DNA of 64,000 bases from Pseudomonas sp. 2FG. Its GTDB lineage: Bacteria > Pseudomonadota > Gammaproteobacteria > Pseudomonadales > Pseudomonadaceae. The position numbers were made by a program, and so were the translations under genes. A model generated the notes under the pieces. It was given only the letters and a program-made list of their open reading frames with translations. It had not been told where the DNA came from and ran no database searches. Positions 43,186-52,400 of this stretch are shown here, piece after piece; the stretch's first letter is position 1, and every line of letters starts with the position of its first letter. The stretch covers positions 124,001 through 188,000 of the forward strand of contig NZ_SCMP01000005.1 of the NCBI RefSeq assembly GCF_005502935.1, given 5' to 3'.

Positions 43186-43970
43186 AGGGGTTTGTCGTGG
43201 GGCACACCGAGCAGCTCGCAGAGGGTACCGCAGAGGTCGGTCTGCTTCGGCTGTGCATAGGGGTCGAGGCTGAAGGCGTCACCCAGCACGAACAGCGGCA
43301 CCTCGCGCTCCTCAACGAGCAGGCCGTTGTGCGAGCGGTCGTTGTTCATGCCGTGGTCGGCGGTCACCAGCACCTGGTAGCCGGCGTCGAGCCAGCGTTG
43401 CAGGTATTCGGCGAGGAGGATGTCGGCCACCCGCGCGCTATTGCGGTATTGCGCCGAGTCGAGGCCGTGCTGGTGCCCGGCGTCGTCGACGTTCATCGGG
43501 TGCACCAGGAGGAAGTTTGGCGCATGGCGCAGGCGCAGGCTCTCTGCGTCGGAGAACAGGTGCGAATCCGGATAGTGGTCGGCGTAGTAGAAGTGCCCGT
43601 GCTGGATCGGCAATTCCGGCGCCTCGGTGTGGCGGTCGCGGGCGGCATCGAACGGCGAGCGGTTGTACAGCTCGCTGACCCAGTGGTAGGCCGCGGCGGC
43701 GGTGCTGCGCCCGGCAGCGCTGGCGTAGTGGAAGATGCTGCGCTGGGTGGACAGGCGCGAGACATCGTTATGCACTATGCCGCTTTCGATCGGCGGGATG
43801 CCGGTGAGGATGCACTCGTAGAGCGGTCGGGAGAGCGCCGGCAGCTCGCACTCCAGTTTGTACAGTGCGGCGCGGCCCGCACCACAGTAAGCCTGAAGGT
43901 GACCCAGCGCATGCTGGGCCACTCCGTAGTTCAGGCCATCCAGCAGGACCAGGATGACGTTGTGCTGCAT
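43164..43970 (-). CDS. Alkaline-phosphatase-superfamily hydrolase (NPP/phosphonoacetate hydrolase-like)
   Basis: A 268-residue protein without signal peptide, hence cytoplasmic. It carries the two-metal set of the superfamily: Asp11 in LLDGLNYG, a Ser47 nucleophile in LPALSRP, Asp162 and His166 in NVDDAGHQH, Asp205-His206 in TADHGMNND and His214. Relatives cleave phosphodiesters, pyrophosphates or the C-P bond of phosphonoacetate. It sits inside the ABC importer operon, between binding protein and permease genes, so its substrate is probably what the importer brings in. Confidence 0.8.
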   Translation of the reverse strand: MQHNVILVLLDGLNYGVAQHALGHLQAYCGAGRAALYKLECELPALSRPLYECILTGIPPIESGIVHNDVSRLSTQRSIFHYASAAGRSTAAAAYHWVSELYNRSPFDAARDRHTEAPELPIQHGHFYYADHYPDSHLFSDAESLRLRHAPNFLLVHPMNVDDAGHQHGLDSAQYRNSARVADILLAEYLQRWLDAGYQVLVTADHGMNNDRSHNGLLVEEREVPLFVLGDAFSLDPYAQPKQTDLCGTLCELLGVPHDKPLCRELLK

Positions 43971-44030
43971 AACCTTTGCGCCTTGGAGGTGGTTAGGCGC
44001 CGGCCGGGTGGCCGGCGCCTGGGCACGCTG

Positions 44031-45089
44031 TTATTCCATGTTGATGATCACATGCTCCTGCCACAACCCCGGCAGGGCCTTGGAGGTCGCTTCCCAGGCC
44101 TTGGCGTCCTTGATCGGTTGGACCTTGGCGTATTGCGCGTTCGGCAGCAACTTGGCCTGTACTTCGGCCGGCAGGGTCAGGTGCTCGGCGCGGATCGGGC
44201 GGGCATTGCCCTTGGCCAGGTTGATCTGGCCGGCATCGCTGAGGATGTACTCGCGGGCCAGCATGGCGGCGTTGGGGTGCTTGGCGTATTTGTTGATGAT
44301 GGTGGTGTAGCCCGAGATCACCGAACCGTCGGACGGGATCAGCACGTCGAAGCGGCTCGGGTCGATCTGGTCGCGGTAGCTCAGGCCGTTGAAGTCCCAG
44401 ACGATGCCGACTTCGACTTCACCCTTTTCCAGGGTCTGGATGGTGGGGTTCGACAGCGACAAGCGACCTTGCTCGGCGATCTTGGCGAACAGGTCGAGGC
44501 CCGGTTGGATGTTCTTCTCGTCGCCGCCCTTGGCGATGGCGGCGGCCAGTACGCCGTTGACCGCTTGCGCCGCCGCGCTGACGTCACCGATGGCGACCTT
44601 GTATTTGCCTTTTTCCAGGTCGGCCCAGGATTTCGGCGGCTCTTTCACCAGTTGCTTGTTGATGATGAAGGCGATCGAGCCGGTATAGGCCAGCATCCAG
44701 TGGCCGTCGGCATCCTTGGCCCAGGCGGGGATCTGCTCCCAGGTGCTCGGCTTGTAGGGCAGGGTCACGCCCTGTTGCGTGGCGATGGGGCCAAAGGCGG
44801 CGCCCACGTCGCCGATATCGGCGGTGGCGTTGTCTTTCTCGGCCGCGAACTTGGCGATTTCCTGCGCCGAGCTCATGTCGGTGTCCAGGTGCTTGAGGCC
44901 GTAGAGCTTGCCGAGATCGGCCCAGGTGTCTTTCCAGTTTGCCCAGCTATCGGGCATGCCCACGCTATTCACTGCGCCTTCGGCACGGGCAGCTTGTTCC
45001 AGGCTTTTAAGGTCTGCTTCTGCCGCCATGGCCGAGCTGGCCAGGGCAATGGTCGATCCTATGAGTGAAGCTAGCAACAGGCGTTTCAT
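44031..45089 (-). CDS. ABC importer periplasmic binding protein
   Basis: A 352-residue protein with signal peptide (ASLIGSTIALASSAMAAE) and the two-lobe fold of family-1/6 binding proteins. LAYTGSIAFIINKQLVK, KYKVAIGDVSAA and VEVGIVWDFNGL are family landmarks shared with iron and phosphonate/polyamine binders. The mature protein lacks the Tyr-Tyr pair that marks ferric binding in FbpA, so iron is unlikely. AAGGAG lies before the ATG. A 12-bp palindrome 39 bases upstream is a likely operator for the neighbouring GntR protein. Confidence 0.88.
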   Translation of the reverse strand: MKRLLLASLIGSTIALASSAMAAEADLKSLEQAARAEGAVNSVGMPDSWANWKDTWADLGKLYGLKHLDTDMSSAQEIAKFAAEKDNATADIGDVGAAFGPIATQQGVTLPYKPSTWEQIPAWAKDADGHWMLAYTGSIAFIINKQLVKEPPKSWADLEKGKYKVAIGDVSAAAQAVNGVLAAAIAKGGDEKNIQPGLDLFAKIAEQGRLSLSNPTIQTLEKGEVEVGIVWDFNGLSYRDQIDPSRFDVLIPSDGSVISGYTTIINKYAKHPNAAMLAREYILSDAGQINLAKGNARPIRAEHLTLPAEVQAKLLPNAQYAKVQPIKDAKAWEATSKALPGLWQEHVIINME

Positions 45090-45127
45090 TCGACGCTCCT
45101 TTTTGTAGCAAGGGGTGGTGAAGGTGT

Positions 45128-45139
45128 TGGTCTAGATCA
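45128..45139. promoter_or_regulatory. UTRA/GntR operator candidate, importer side
   Basis: TGGTCTAGATCA, flanked by T and G, differs by one base from the perfect palindrome TGGTCTAGACCA recognised by GntR/HutC-type regulators such as DasR. It lies 39 bases upstream of the binding-protein start. Confidence 0.65.
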
Positions 45140-45405
45140 GCAATAGCCAAGCCAAGTTAGCCGGGTTGGATGACGGTTTTGTGTCGGTCAGGGTATTTCA
45201 ACGTCGCCCATGGCGGTGCCAAGGTGCGTGCTCAACAAGCGTAGACCATAGTTAAGTAACTGATTTATCTGCGGTAGATTTTTTGCTCGGGTTGACCTGC
45301 GGCGCGTAAATACTGCTGGATGTCATCGAATAGTCATCTAGGCTAGCTAGGATTACCGCTCTATTACGGGCTCTTCGCGAGCCAATCAACGCCCTTGAAT
45401 GGGGT

Positions 45406-45417
45406 TGGACTAGTCCA
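45406..45417. promoter_or_regulatory. UTRA/GntR operator candidate, regulator side
   Basis: TGGACTAGTCCA is a perfect 12-bp palindrome ending 16 bases before the GntR start codon. With the importer-side site it gives a shared TTGGwCTAGwyCAG pattern, implying autoregulation and control of the importer. Confidence 0.7.
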
Positions 45418-45433
45418 GAATGGGTAAGGCCTG

Positions 45434-46150
45434 ATGCGAGATGAAGCGCCCCGCGCCGTGACGGCCATCTGTCGCGCGCTGGAAGAGCAGATTGAGCACG
45501 GTTTGTTGTCGTCAGGCAGTAAGTTGCCGGCCGAGCGCAAACTCAGTGAGCTGTTCGCTACCACGCGCATCACCCTGCGCGAGGCGCTGGGGCAGTTGGA
45601 GGCGCAGGGGCTGATCTATCGGGAAGAGCGGCGTGGCTGGTTTGTCTCGCCACCACGGCTGACCTACAACCCGTTGGTGCGCAGCCACTTCCACGCGATG
45701 GTCGGCGAGCAGGGCCGGCAGCCCGCCACCGAGGTGTTGTCGGCGCGCTTGCTACCGGCATCGGCGGCAATCTGCGCTCTGCTGGAGTTACCGGCGTTGT
45801 CCAGCGTGATTCAGATTCGCCGGGCCCGGCGGATCGATGGGCGGTTGGTGCTCTATGTCGAGCACTACCTCAATCCGGCGCATTTCCCCGGTGTTTTGAC
45901 GTTCGACCTGACCCGCTCGCTGACCGAGTTGTATGCACAGCAGTACGACATCTTCTACGGGCGGGTGCGCTTCGATATGGTGCCGACCGCGTTGCACGTG
46001 GAGGCCGCGGCGGCACTCAAGGTCTCGGTCGGCAGCCCGGCGCTGCGTATCACCCGGATCAACCGTGACCAGCATGGCCGGCTGATCGATTGCGACATCG
46101 AGTACTGGCGGCACGACGCCATTCATGTGAGCGTCGAAGTGCCGGAGTAG
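45434..46150 (+). CDS. GntR-family regulator with UTRA domain (HutC type)
   Basis: A 238-residue protein: winged helix at residues 1 to 70 (LLSSGSKLPAERKLSELFAT, RITLREALGQLEAQGLIYRE) and a UTRA ligand-binding domain from about residue 90 (VIQIRRARRIDGRLVLYVEH, LYAQQYDIFYGRVRFD, SPALRITRINRD). UTRA regulators sense small metabolites such as phosphonates, amino acids or sugars. It is divergent from the importer operon and flanked by matching palindromes, so it most likely represses both itself and the operon. Confidence 0.92.
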   Translation: MRDEAPRAVTAICRALEEQIEHGLLSSGSKLPAERKLSELFATTRITLREALGQLEAQGLIYREERRGWFVSPPRLTYNPLVRSHFHAMVGEQGRQPATEVLSARLLPASAAICALLELPALSSVIQIRRARRIDGRLVLYVEHYLNPAHFPGVLTFDLTRSLTELYAQQYDIFYGRVRFDMVPTALHVEAAAALKVSVGSPALRITRINRDQHGRLIDCDIEYWRHDAIHVSVEVPE

Positions 46151-46167
46151 GTGCACCCCGCAGTGCT

Positions 46168-46236
46168 TGTGTAGGAGCCAGCTCTGCTGGCGATCGGAGG
46201 CTAGGGTGTTGAGTGGAGCTCGTTCCTACGGGTGGC
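46168..46236. repeat. REP-like element pair
   Basis: TGTAGGAGCCAGCTCTGCTG followed by GCGA matches the common Pseudomonas REP sequence type, and an inverted relative (GAGCTCGTTCCTACGGG) lies about 45 bases on. Position between converging genes is typical. Confidence 0.7.
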
Positions 46237-46252
46237 CCTCATCGGGACGTTG

Positions 46253-47074
46253 TTACAGGCTCGGAAGGGCTTGCCGCTTCTCGGCGACTTCCTCGTCCAC
46301 AGTCTGGAAAACCAAGGCTTCGCCATCCAGCGGCACCCTCAGTCGATCCCCCAGTTGCTGCTGGGCGGCTTCGCACAGCAACTCGGTGCGGGTCACCGGG
46401 CAATGGTCGAGGGCCTCCAGATGGTTGGCCACGATCATGCCTTTGCTCAGTCTGAGTGCCGTCAGGACATCGGCCTTGCCCATGATGATGGGGCTGCCGA
46501 TATCGAGCACCGCCCCGCCGGCCGGGAGGACGCTGACCTCCGGCGCCAGCCTGGTCAGGCAGTGGCGCACCTCGGCGGTGAGGATTGTATCGCCAGCGAG
46601 ATAGAGGCTGGGTTCGCCCGGGATCTGAATGAAGTAGCCATGCCCATGGGCCATCAGCCGGCCAATAAAGCCTTCGCCGTGCAGGCAGGGAATCGGCCGG
46701 ATGCTGCCGCCGAAGAAGGGGCTGGCCGGCTGCTCGGGCAACTCCTGAACGTTGAGCCGGAGTTTGCGCAGATAGTCCGCGTCCTCCGCCATGCAGATGA
46801 CCGGCAGCTTGCGCTCGCGCAGCCAGCGGGCGCCGGCGCGGTCGAGGTGGTCGAAGTGGCCTTTCTGGCAGTGGGTGATCAGGCAGTGGGTCACCTGCTC
46901 CAGCAGCTCGGAGGCGTTATCCGGCAGTTCGACCAGTGGGTTGCGCCGGCGGTTGCCGGTCAGCCATTTGAGCGAGGGCAGTTGGTCCTGGGCCGCCAGC
47001 ATGGGGTCCACCAGCAGGCGGACATCGTCGAATTCGACGATAAGGGTGGCGTTGCGCAGCTGAGTGATTTTCAT
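46253..47074 (-). CDS. Metallo-beta-lactamase-fold hydrolase (UlaG-like)
   Basis: A 273-residue protein. The core has MKITQLRNATLIVEFDDVRL then LLVDPM, THCQKGHFDHLD (H-x-x-x-x-H-x-D-H-like, with QKGH replacing the usual HxH spacing), LYLAGDTI and NHLEALDHCPVTR. It belongs to the UlaG/RomA side of the fold, whose members cleave phosphodiesters or lactones. ATG 47074 with GGAGCTCGCC is used; an upstream start overlaps the promoter region. It is divergent from the GlxA-type regulator, which may control it. Confidence 0.8.
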   Translation of the reverse strand: MKITQLRNATLIVEFDDVRLLVDPMLAAQDQLPSLKWLTGNRRRNPLVELPDNASELLEQVTHCLITHCQKGHFDHLDRAGARWLRERKLPVICMAEDADYLRKLRLNVQELPEQPASPFFGGSIRPIPCLHGEGFIGRLMAHGHGYFIQIPGEPSLYLAGDTILTAEVRHCLTRLAPEVSVLPAGGAVLDIGSPIIMGKADVLTALRLSKGMIVANHLEALDHCPVTRTELLCEAAQQQLGDRLRVPLDGEALVFQTVDEEVAEKRQALPSL

Positions 47075-47158
47075 GGCGAGCTCCGATTCAGGTGCTGCCA
47101 TTGTAAAAATGTGCCCGCCACGGGAGGATGGCAGGAGTTGCCATAAAGCGGACATTTC

Positions 47159-48121
47159 ATGCCAGTCCAGAAAATAGGCCTGTTGCTCTATCCAGGCTGC
47201 ATGCCGGCCGGCTTATTTGCCTTTGCCGATCTGCTGCTCTCGGCCAATCGCCGGGTCGGCGAGCGGCACTTTGAGGTCTGTTGGGTCGGGCTGGATAGCG
47301 AGCCGGTCGACTGTGTTCATGGCATGCGCCTGCAGCCGGACACCGCGCTGGCCGAGGCGGACTGCACGGCCCTGCTGATCCCCGGGCTCTGGGCGGATTC
47401 GGAGGCCAAGATGGCGCAGGTGCTGGAAGGCAACCGTGGGCTGATTCGCGTTCTGGCCCAGCTGGACCGCAAGACCCAGCTGTGGAGCTATTGCACGGGC
47501 GTGTGCCTGCTGGCCCAGAGCGGGCGTTTGAACGGCGAGGCGGCGACCGCCACCTGGTGGCTGGCGGACAGTGTGCAGGCGCGTTTTCCCCAAGTGGACT
47601 GGCAGTTGCAGCGCACCCAGGTGTTCAACCGTCAGACCGCCACGGCTTCCGGGGCCAGCGGCTACCTGCTGATCGCCAAGGCAGTGATCGAGGGGCTACT
47701 GGGGGTAGCAGTCTATCGCGATATCGCCAAGCTGATGGTGCTGCCGCGGCCCGAGCCGGCTGCTCCAGTTTTTAGCGCCATCAGTCTGGTGGAGCAGGCC
47801 GACCCGCTGTTGCGCAGGCTGCATCTGCTGGTGGAAAAGCGGCCGGCGAAACGGCTCAACGTGCAGCAGCTGGCGGATGAGCTGGCCGTGACGGCGCGCA
47901 CCCTGGCGCGCAGGATCAAGGCGCTGACGGGCAATGCCGTGGCCGACCAGATACGCCTGATCAAGCTCAACCAGGCCAGCGAGCGGCTGATCCTCACCTC
48001 CGACTCGGTCAGCCTGATCAGCGATAGTCTGGGCTTCAGCGACGAGTCCAGCTTTCGCCGCAGCTTCAAGCGTGTCACCGGGCAAACGCCGGTGGCCTAT
48101 CGACAGCAGTTCAAACTGTAG
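47159..48121 (+). CDS. GlxA-type AraC regulator (DJ-1/PfpI plus AraC HTH)
   Basis: A 320-residue protein. Residues 1 to about 190 form a class I glutamine-amidotransferase-like (DJ-1/PfpI) domain (YPGCMPAGLFAFADLL, YCTGVCLLAQSGRLNGEAAT); the C-terminal 100 residues have two AraC helix-turn-helix units (LNVQQLADELAVTARTLARR, LISDSLGFSDESSFRRSFKR). The elbow Cys in SYCTGV is present. Such regulators often control catabolism of betaine or amino compounds. Divergent neighbour is the metallo-beta-lactamase-fold gene, 84 bp away. Confidence 0.9.
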   Translation: MPVQKIGLLLYPGCMPAGLFAFADLLLSANRRVGERHFEVCWVGLDSEPVDCVHGMRLQPDTALAEADCTALLIPGLWADSEAKMAQVLEGNRGLIRVLAQLDRKTQLWSYCTGVCLLAQSGRLNGEAATATWWLADSVQARFPQVDWQLQRTQVFNRQTATASGASGYLLIAKAVIEGLLGVAVYRDIAKLMVLPRPEPAAPVFSAISLVEQADPLLRRLHLLVEKRPAKRLNVQQLADELAVTARTLARRIKALTGNAVADQIRLIKLNQASERLILTSDSVSLISDSLGFSDESSFRRSFKRVTGQTPVAYRQQFKL

Positions 48122-48127
48122 TTCTTC

Positions 48128-48195
48128 GTAGGGGGCGGTTTATCGCGCCAACGCTGCTCGATGGGCGCGCTATGGCGCGGTGAGCCGCACCCTAC
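48128..48195. repeat. Long imperfect palindrome (dispersed-repeat type)
   Basis: GTAGGGGGCGG at the left pairs with CCGCACCCTAC at the right, and the arms match at 17 of 22 positions. It lies between converging genes and resembles short dispersed repeats of Pseudomonas genomes. Confidence 0.6.
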
Positions 48196-48246
48196 AGGCA
48201 CTGTCCTCCGGCCACTGCGCAGGTGTGCAGTGGGGAAGTAAGTCGC

Positions 48247-49533
48247 TCAGAACAGTTCGGCACCGTAGAACGCCGTCAGTACCTTCACCAAATGCGCCAG
48301 GTCATGGCTGCCGGCCAGTTCGCGGATCGAGTGCATGGCGAAGGTCGGCAGGCCGATATCCACAGTGCGTACACCGAGCTGGCCGGCGGTGATTGGGCCA
48401 GTGGTCGAGCCGCAGCCCATGTCGCTACGCACCACGAAGCTCTGCACCGGCACTTCTTCTGCCAGGCACAGGTGGCGGAAGAAACCGGCGGTTTCGCTGC
48501 TGGTGGCGTAACGCTGGTTGCTGTTGACCTTGATCACCGGACCGGCGTTGAGCTTGGGGCCGTGGTTGGCGTCGTGCTTGTCGGCGTAGTTGGGGTGTAC
48601 GCCGTGGGCGTTGTCGGCGGAGACCAGCAGAGATTTCTGGATGATCCGCACGAACGCATCGCCTTCGGGCAGCACACGCCGTAGCACCTGCTCGAGCATC
48701 GGGCCGTCGGCGCCACAGGCCGAGCAGGAGCCGACTTCTTCGTGGTCGGTGCAGACCAGCACGCAGGTTTCATCGCCCTCGCTGCCGAGCAGCGCTTGCA
48801 GGCCGGCGAAGCAGGACAGCAGGTTGTCCAGGCGCGCGCCGGCGATAAAGTCGCCGCTCAGGCCGATCACGGCGGCACCTTGGGTGTCGTAGAAGCTCAG
48901 CTCGTAATCCAGCACCGCGTCGGCGTTGAGGCCGTGTTCGCGACTCAGTTGATCGGCCAGCAGGGCGCGGAAGTCGTAGCGCTCATCGCCGGCGACCTGG
49001 GCCAGAATCGGCGGCAGTTCGTTCTGCGCATTGATCGGCCAACCCTGATTGGCTTCGCGATTGAGGTGGATCGCCAGATTGGGGATTGTCGCGATGGGCA
49101 GCTGGAAGTCGATCAGTTGGCTCTGCACCTTGCCGCTTTCGCGGAAGGTGACACGCCCGGCGAGCGACAGGTCGCGGTCGAACCAGGGCGCGAGCAGCGC
49201 ACCGCCATAGACTTCCACCCCCAGTTGCAGGAAGCCTTGGCGCTGCAACTCCGGTTGGGGTTTCACCCGCAGGCAGGGGCTGTCGGTGTGCGCGCCAACC
49301 AGGCGCAGACCGCCGTCCAGTGGCGGGCGCTTGCCGAGTTTGATGGCGATGATCGAGGAGTCGTTGCGCGTCACGTAGTAACGGCCGCCGGGCTCGGTGG
49401 CCCAGGGTTCACGCTCGTCCAGCGCTTGAAACCCCGCGGCTTCCAGGCGTTGGGCCAGGCTGGCGGTGGCGTGAAAAGGGCTGGGCGAGGCCTTGAGAAA
49501 GTCGATCAGGCCTTGGTTCAATTCTTCGCGCAT
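48247..49533 (-). CDS. apeB: M18 aspartyl aminopeptidase ApeB
   Basis: A 428-residue protein typical of M18 peptidases: [13 protein letters not shown] (metal His and Asp), CTDHEEVGS (Glu-Glu), [17 protein letters not shown] and [12 protein letters not shown] with the last ligand Asp. The enzyme removes acidic N-terminal residues in the cytoplasm using two metal ions. Length is normal. ATG 49533 with a purine-rich upstream region is used. It precedes rluA in the opposite reading order on the same strand, with a 120-bp gap. Confidence 0.95.
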   Translation of the reverse strand: MREELNQGLIDFLKASPSPFHATASLAQRLEAAGFQALDEREPWATEPGGRYYVTRNDSSIIAIKLGKRPPLDGGLRLVGAHTDSPCLRVKPQPELQRQGFLQLGVEVYGGALLAPWFDRDLSLAGRVTFRESGKVQSQLIDFQLPIATIPNLAIHLNREANQGWPINAQNELPPILAQVAGDERYDFRALLADQLSREHGLNADAVLDYELSFYDTQGAAVIGLSGDFIAGARLDNLLSCFAGLQALLGSEGDETCVLVCTDHEEVGSCSACGADGPMLEQVLRRVLPEGDAFVRIIQKSLLVSADNAHGVHPNYADKHDANHGPKLNAGPVIKVNSNQRYATSSETAGFFRHLCLAEEVPVQSFVVRSDMGCGSTTGPITAGQLGVRTVDIGLPTFAMHSIRELAGSHDLAHLVKVLTAFYGAELF

Positions 49534-49654
49534 AGGGCACTCCGGGCGGCAAGGTCGGCAGTTTACCGTATTGGCTGGGCTGATTGGATGGCGCTGCTCC
49601 GCCAGTGGCTAACAGCGGCGGGGATGTTCGCCCTGGGTAAGGTTTGCACGGGTT

Positions 49655-50290
49655 TCAGAATGGCGCCGGGCAGTTGAAACGCAGGCGTTCACCGGTTTGC
49701 GGGTGGCTGAAGGCGAGCATGCTGGCGTGCAGGCACAGGCGCTCATGGGCGGCGAGGGCTTGCTCATGGGCATAGAGTCGATCGCCGAGTAGCGGATGGC
49801 CGATGGAGAGCATGTGCACCCGTAGCTGGTGCGAGCGGCCGGTGATCGGGGTCAGCTCGACTCGACTGTAATGGCCGCAGCGCTCCAGTACGCGCCAGAA
49901 GGTCAGGGCGTGCCGGCCCAGTTCGTGATCGACCACATGGCGTGGCTTGGTGGGCGGGTCGTAACGCAAGGGCAACTCGATCCGGCCGCTGTCCAGCTGC
50001 GGTTCGCCCCAGCACAGCGCGGTATAGGCTTTTTCCGTCTCGCGGTCGTGGAATTGCCGCGACAGTTCGCGGTGGCTGTCGGCATCCCGGGCCAGCAGGA
50101 TCAGCCCGGAGGTTTCCCAATCCAGGCGATGGACGATGCGGGCTTCCGCAAAGCCATGTTCCTGCAGGCGGGTGATCAAACAGTCTTTGTTGTCGTCCGC
50201 GCGGCCAGGCACCGAGAGCAGCAGGGTCGGCTTGTTGATTACCAGAATGGCGGCATCCTGGTGGACTATTTCAATATTCGACAGCGGCAT
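49655..50290 (-). CDS. rluA: RluA-type pseudouridine synthase
   Basis: A 211-residue protein with the catalytic motif HRLDWETSGLILLARD (Asp is the nucleophile), YTALCWGEP and GRSHQLRVHM. No S4 domain precedes it, as in RluA, which modifies 23S rRNA U746 and U32 of several tRNAs. It follows minE by 57 bp on the same strand, and may share the min transcript. Starting at ATG 50290 gives a length close to the E. coli protein. Confidence 0.92.
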   Translation of the reverse strand: MPLSNIEIVHQDAAILVINKPTLLLSVPGRADDNKDCLITRLQEHGFAEARIVHRLDWETSGLILLARDADSHRELSRQFHDRETEKAYTALCWGEPQLDSGRIELPLRYDPPTKPRHVVDHELGRHALTFWRVLERCGHYSRVELTPITGRSHQLRVHMLSIGHPLLGDRLYAHEQALAAHERLCLHASMLAFSHPQTGERLRFNCPAPF

Positions 50291-50312
50291 TGGGCAGTTC
50301 CAGAAACGCCAA

Positions 50313-50330
50313 CGGCGGCCGAGGCCGCCG
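50313..50330 (-). terminator. Hairpin between minE and rluA
   Basis: CGGCGGCC-GA-GGCCGCCG is a perfect GC-rich stem in the 57-bp gap. There is no T run, so it may attenuate rather than stop transcription. Confidence 0.35.
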
Positions 50331-50347
50331 TCGCGTACCCTTGCGAA

Positions 50348-50602
50348 TCAACGATCCGGCAGGGTGATGTTGAGTTCCAGAATCGAGCAACTGCCCTGGC
50401 TTTCCAGTGCGACCTGTACTTGATCCGAATCGATGTTCACGTATTTGCGAATGACCTCGACCAGTTCCTGCTGCAAGGCGGGCAGGTAGTCGGGCTGACT
50501 GCGTTGACCGCGTTCGTGGGCGACGATGATCTGCAGGCGCTCTTTCGCGATGGAGGCTGTGGATTCCTTCTTACGCTCACGAAAGAAGTCGAAGATATTC
50601 AT
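50348..50602 (-). CDS. minE: Cell division topological factor MinE
   Basis: An 84-residue protein: [20 protein letters not shown] is the N-terminal membrane/MinD-binding helix, followed by [20 protein letters not shown] and the dimer-forming beta region. MinE stimulates MinD ATPase and creates the pole-to-pole oscillation. It starts on the last base of the minD stop, so both are coupled. Confidence 0.97.
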   Translation of the reverse strand: MNIFDFFRERKKESTASIAKERLQIIVAHERGQRSQPDYLPALQQELVEVIRKYVNIDSDQVQVALESQGSCSILELNITLPDR

Positions 50603-51414
50603 TAGCGAGCTCCGAACAGGCGTTGCAGGAGGCCTTTCTTCTGCACGTCGAGGAAGCGATGCCCGACTTCCTTACCCAGTAGACGATCGACGGCATCGCT
50701 GTACGCCTGGCCGGCGTCGCTTTGGTCGTCGAGGATCACCGGCACGCCTTGGTTCGACGCTTTCAGCACCGCTTGCGACTCCGGGATCACGCCGAGCAGG
50801 CGGATGGCGAGGATTTCCTCGACGTCTTCTACGCCGAGCATTTCACCCTTGGTCACCCGCTCCGGGTTGTAGCGGGTCAGCAACAGGTGCTCTTTGATCG
50901 GTTCTTCGCCTTTCTCGGCGCGCCGCGACTTGCTTGCCAGCAGGCCGAGCATGCGGTCGGAGTCACGGACGGAGGAGACTTCCGGGTTGGTCACGACAAT
51001 CGCTTCATCGGCGAAATACATCGCCAGATGCGCACCTTTTTCGATCCCGGCCGGCGAGTCGCAGACCACGAATTCGAAGGTTTCGCGCAGTTCGTTGATG
51101 ATCTTTTCTACGCCTTCCTGGGTCAGCGCGTCTTTATCGCGAGTCTGACTGGCGGCCAGGACGTAGAGGTTTTCCAGGCGTTTGTCCTTGATCAGGGCCT
51201 GGGTGAGGGTCGCTTCGCCGTTGATGACGTTGACGAAGTCGTACACCACGCGGCGTTCGCAGCCCATGATCAGGTCGAGGTTACGCAGGCCGACGTCAAA
51301 GTCGACGATGACGGTCTTGTGCCCGCGCAAGGCAAGGCCGGTACCGATGGCGGCGCTGGTGGTGGTTTTACCCACGCCACCCTTGCCGGAAGTGACTACG
51401 AGGATCTTGGCCAA
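50602..51414 (-). CDS. minD: Septum-site ATPase MinD
   Basis: A 270-residue ATPase with the deviant Walker A motif [14 protein letters not shown], the switch [21 protein letters not shown] and a C-terminal amphipathic membrane helix (KKGLLQRLF). MinD recruits MinC to the membrane to block polar FtsZ rings. It follows minC by 113 bp, in which a promoter for minDE could lie. Confidence 0.98.
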   Translation of the reverse strand: MAKILVVTSGKGGVGKTTTSAAIGTGLALRGHKTVIVDFDVGLRNLDLIMGCERRVVYDFVNVINGEATLTQALIKDKRLENLYVLAASQTRDKDALTQEGVEKIINELRETFEFVVCDSPAGIEKGAHLAMYFADEAIVVTNPEVSSVRDSDRMLGLLASKSRRAEKGEEPIKEHLLLTRYNPERVTKGEMLGVEDVEEILAIRLLGVIPESQAVLKASNQGVPVILDDQSDAGQAYSDAVDRLLGKEVGHRFLDVQKKGLLQRLFGAR

Positions 51415-51527
51415 GGTGATTCACCCCAAATGTAAATAAATCGGGAACTTAATAAGCCGTACTGCGGCTGCGCGAATTCCCGTAATGCCCCGGTGGGACT
51501 TAAATTAGAAGTCGGCGGCAGTATCCG

Positions 51528-52268
51528 TTAAAGACGGGTGATGTTCAACACGTCACCCGATAGGCTGACATGCACCGCGTCGCCCCATAGCGGGTCGCGC
51601 CGGAGGTCTTCGGAGACCTTGTATTGACCGGCAATCGAGAGCATTTCTGCGCCCATTTGCTGGCAAAAAATTCGCGCCTTGGTGTCGCCTTTAATGCCCG
51701 CCAGAGCCCGGCCGCGCATCGGCGCGTACACATGGATATTGCCGTCGGCGAGCAGTTCCGCGCCGGCGCTGACGGGGGCCAGTACGATCAAGTCGCCCCC
51801 CTGGGCATACACCTGCTGGCCGCCGCGCACCGGGGTGGTGATGACCTTGGTCGGCTTGGCGACCGGTTCTGCGGGTTTTTCCGCTTTTTTCCGCGCGGCG
51901 ATGCTTTCGACGGGTTCGACCAGCCGTTCGCGCGCGCCGGAGGGCGGCAAGACCGGCAGGTCGAGAGCGCTGGCGGCGGCGATGTCTTCCTCACGGCTGG
52001 CGCGGATGGCCAGGGTGCGCAGGCCGTGGCGGCGACAGACGGCCATGAGCGCGCTCAGGTCGAGCAGGCCTTCACCATCAGGCAGCTTGTCCAGCGCCAG
52101 CACCAGTGGGGTGTTGCTGAAGAAGTTCGGCGCCTGGGCAACCTTTTCGGCCAGTTGCAGCTCGAGGCGGGCGAGGTCGTTGTGCGCCAGCTCCAGCACC
52201 GTGATGGCGAGCATGCTGCCCTTGAGCTGGAACACGGGGTCCTGGTTGAGAAGATCGGCTTGGCTCAT
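51528..52268 (-). CDS. minC: Septum-site inhibitor MinC
   Basis: A 246-residue two-domain protein: an N-terminal FtsZ-binding alpha/beta domain ([20 protein letters not shown]) and a C-terminal beta-helix with [40 protein letters not shown] and [18 protein letters not shown] Pro/Lys-rich linker of about 40 residues joins them. The gene is divergent from the htrB-like gene. Confidence 0.96.
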   Translation of the reverse strand: MSQADLLNQDPVFQLKGSMLAITVLELAHNDLARLELQLAEKVAQAPNFFSNTPLVLALDKLPDGEGLLDLSALMAVCRRHGLRTLAIRASREEDIAAASALDLPVLPPSGARERLVEPVESIAARKKAEKPAEPVAKPTKVITTPVRGGQQVYAQGGDLIVLAPVSAGAELLADGNIHVYAPMRGRALAGIKGDTKARIFCQQMGAEMLSIAGQYKVSEDLRRDPLWGDAVHVSLSGDVLNITRL

Positions 52269-52400
52269 GGTCTGCCTGATGCGCCTTGGTCGTTTGCTGA
52301 GAGCGAAAGTAGTCGGGGTTTATAGCGAGAACGCGGTTGGGCCGCAAGCCAGGCGGAGTCCTGTAGAATGCGCGGCCTTGTTGATTGTCCGGAATTTGAG

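Larger units (their letters stand above)
45090..45433. promoter_or_regulatory. Divergent promoter region of the importer and GntR genes
   Basis: The 344-bp gap holds two near-identical palindromes (45128 to 45139 and 45406 to 45417), one close to each gene start. The middle is AT-rich with no coding frame. Confidence 0.6.

Noticed and set aside
43197..45068. 623-residue plus-strand frame opposite the binding protein and phosphatase-type genes
   Set aside because: Shadow frame of two well-supported minus-strand genes.
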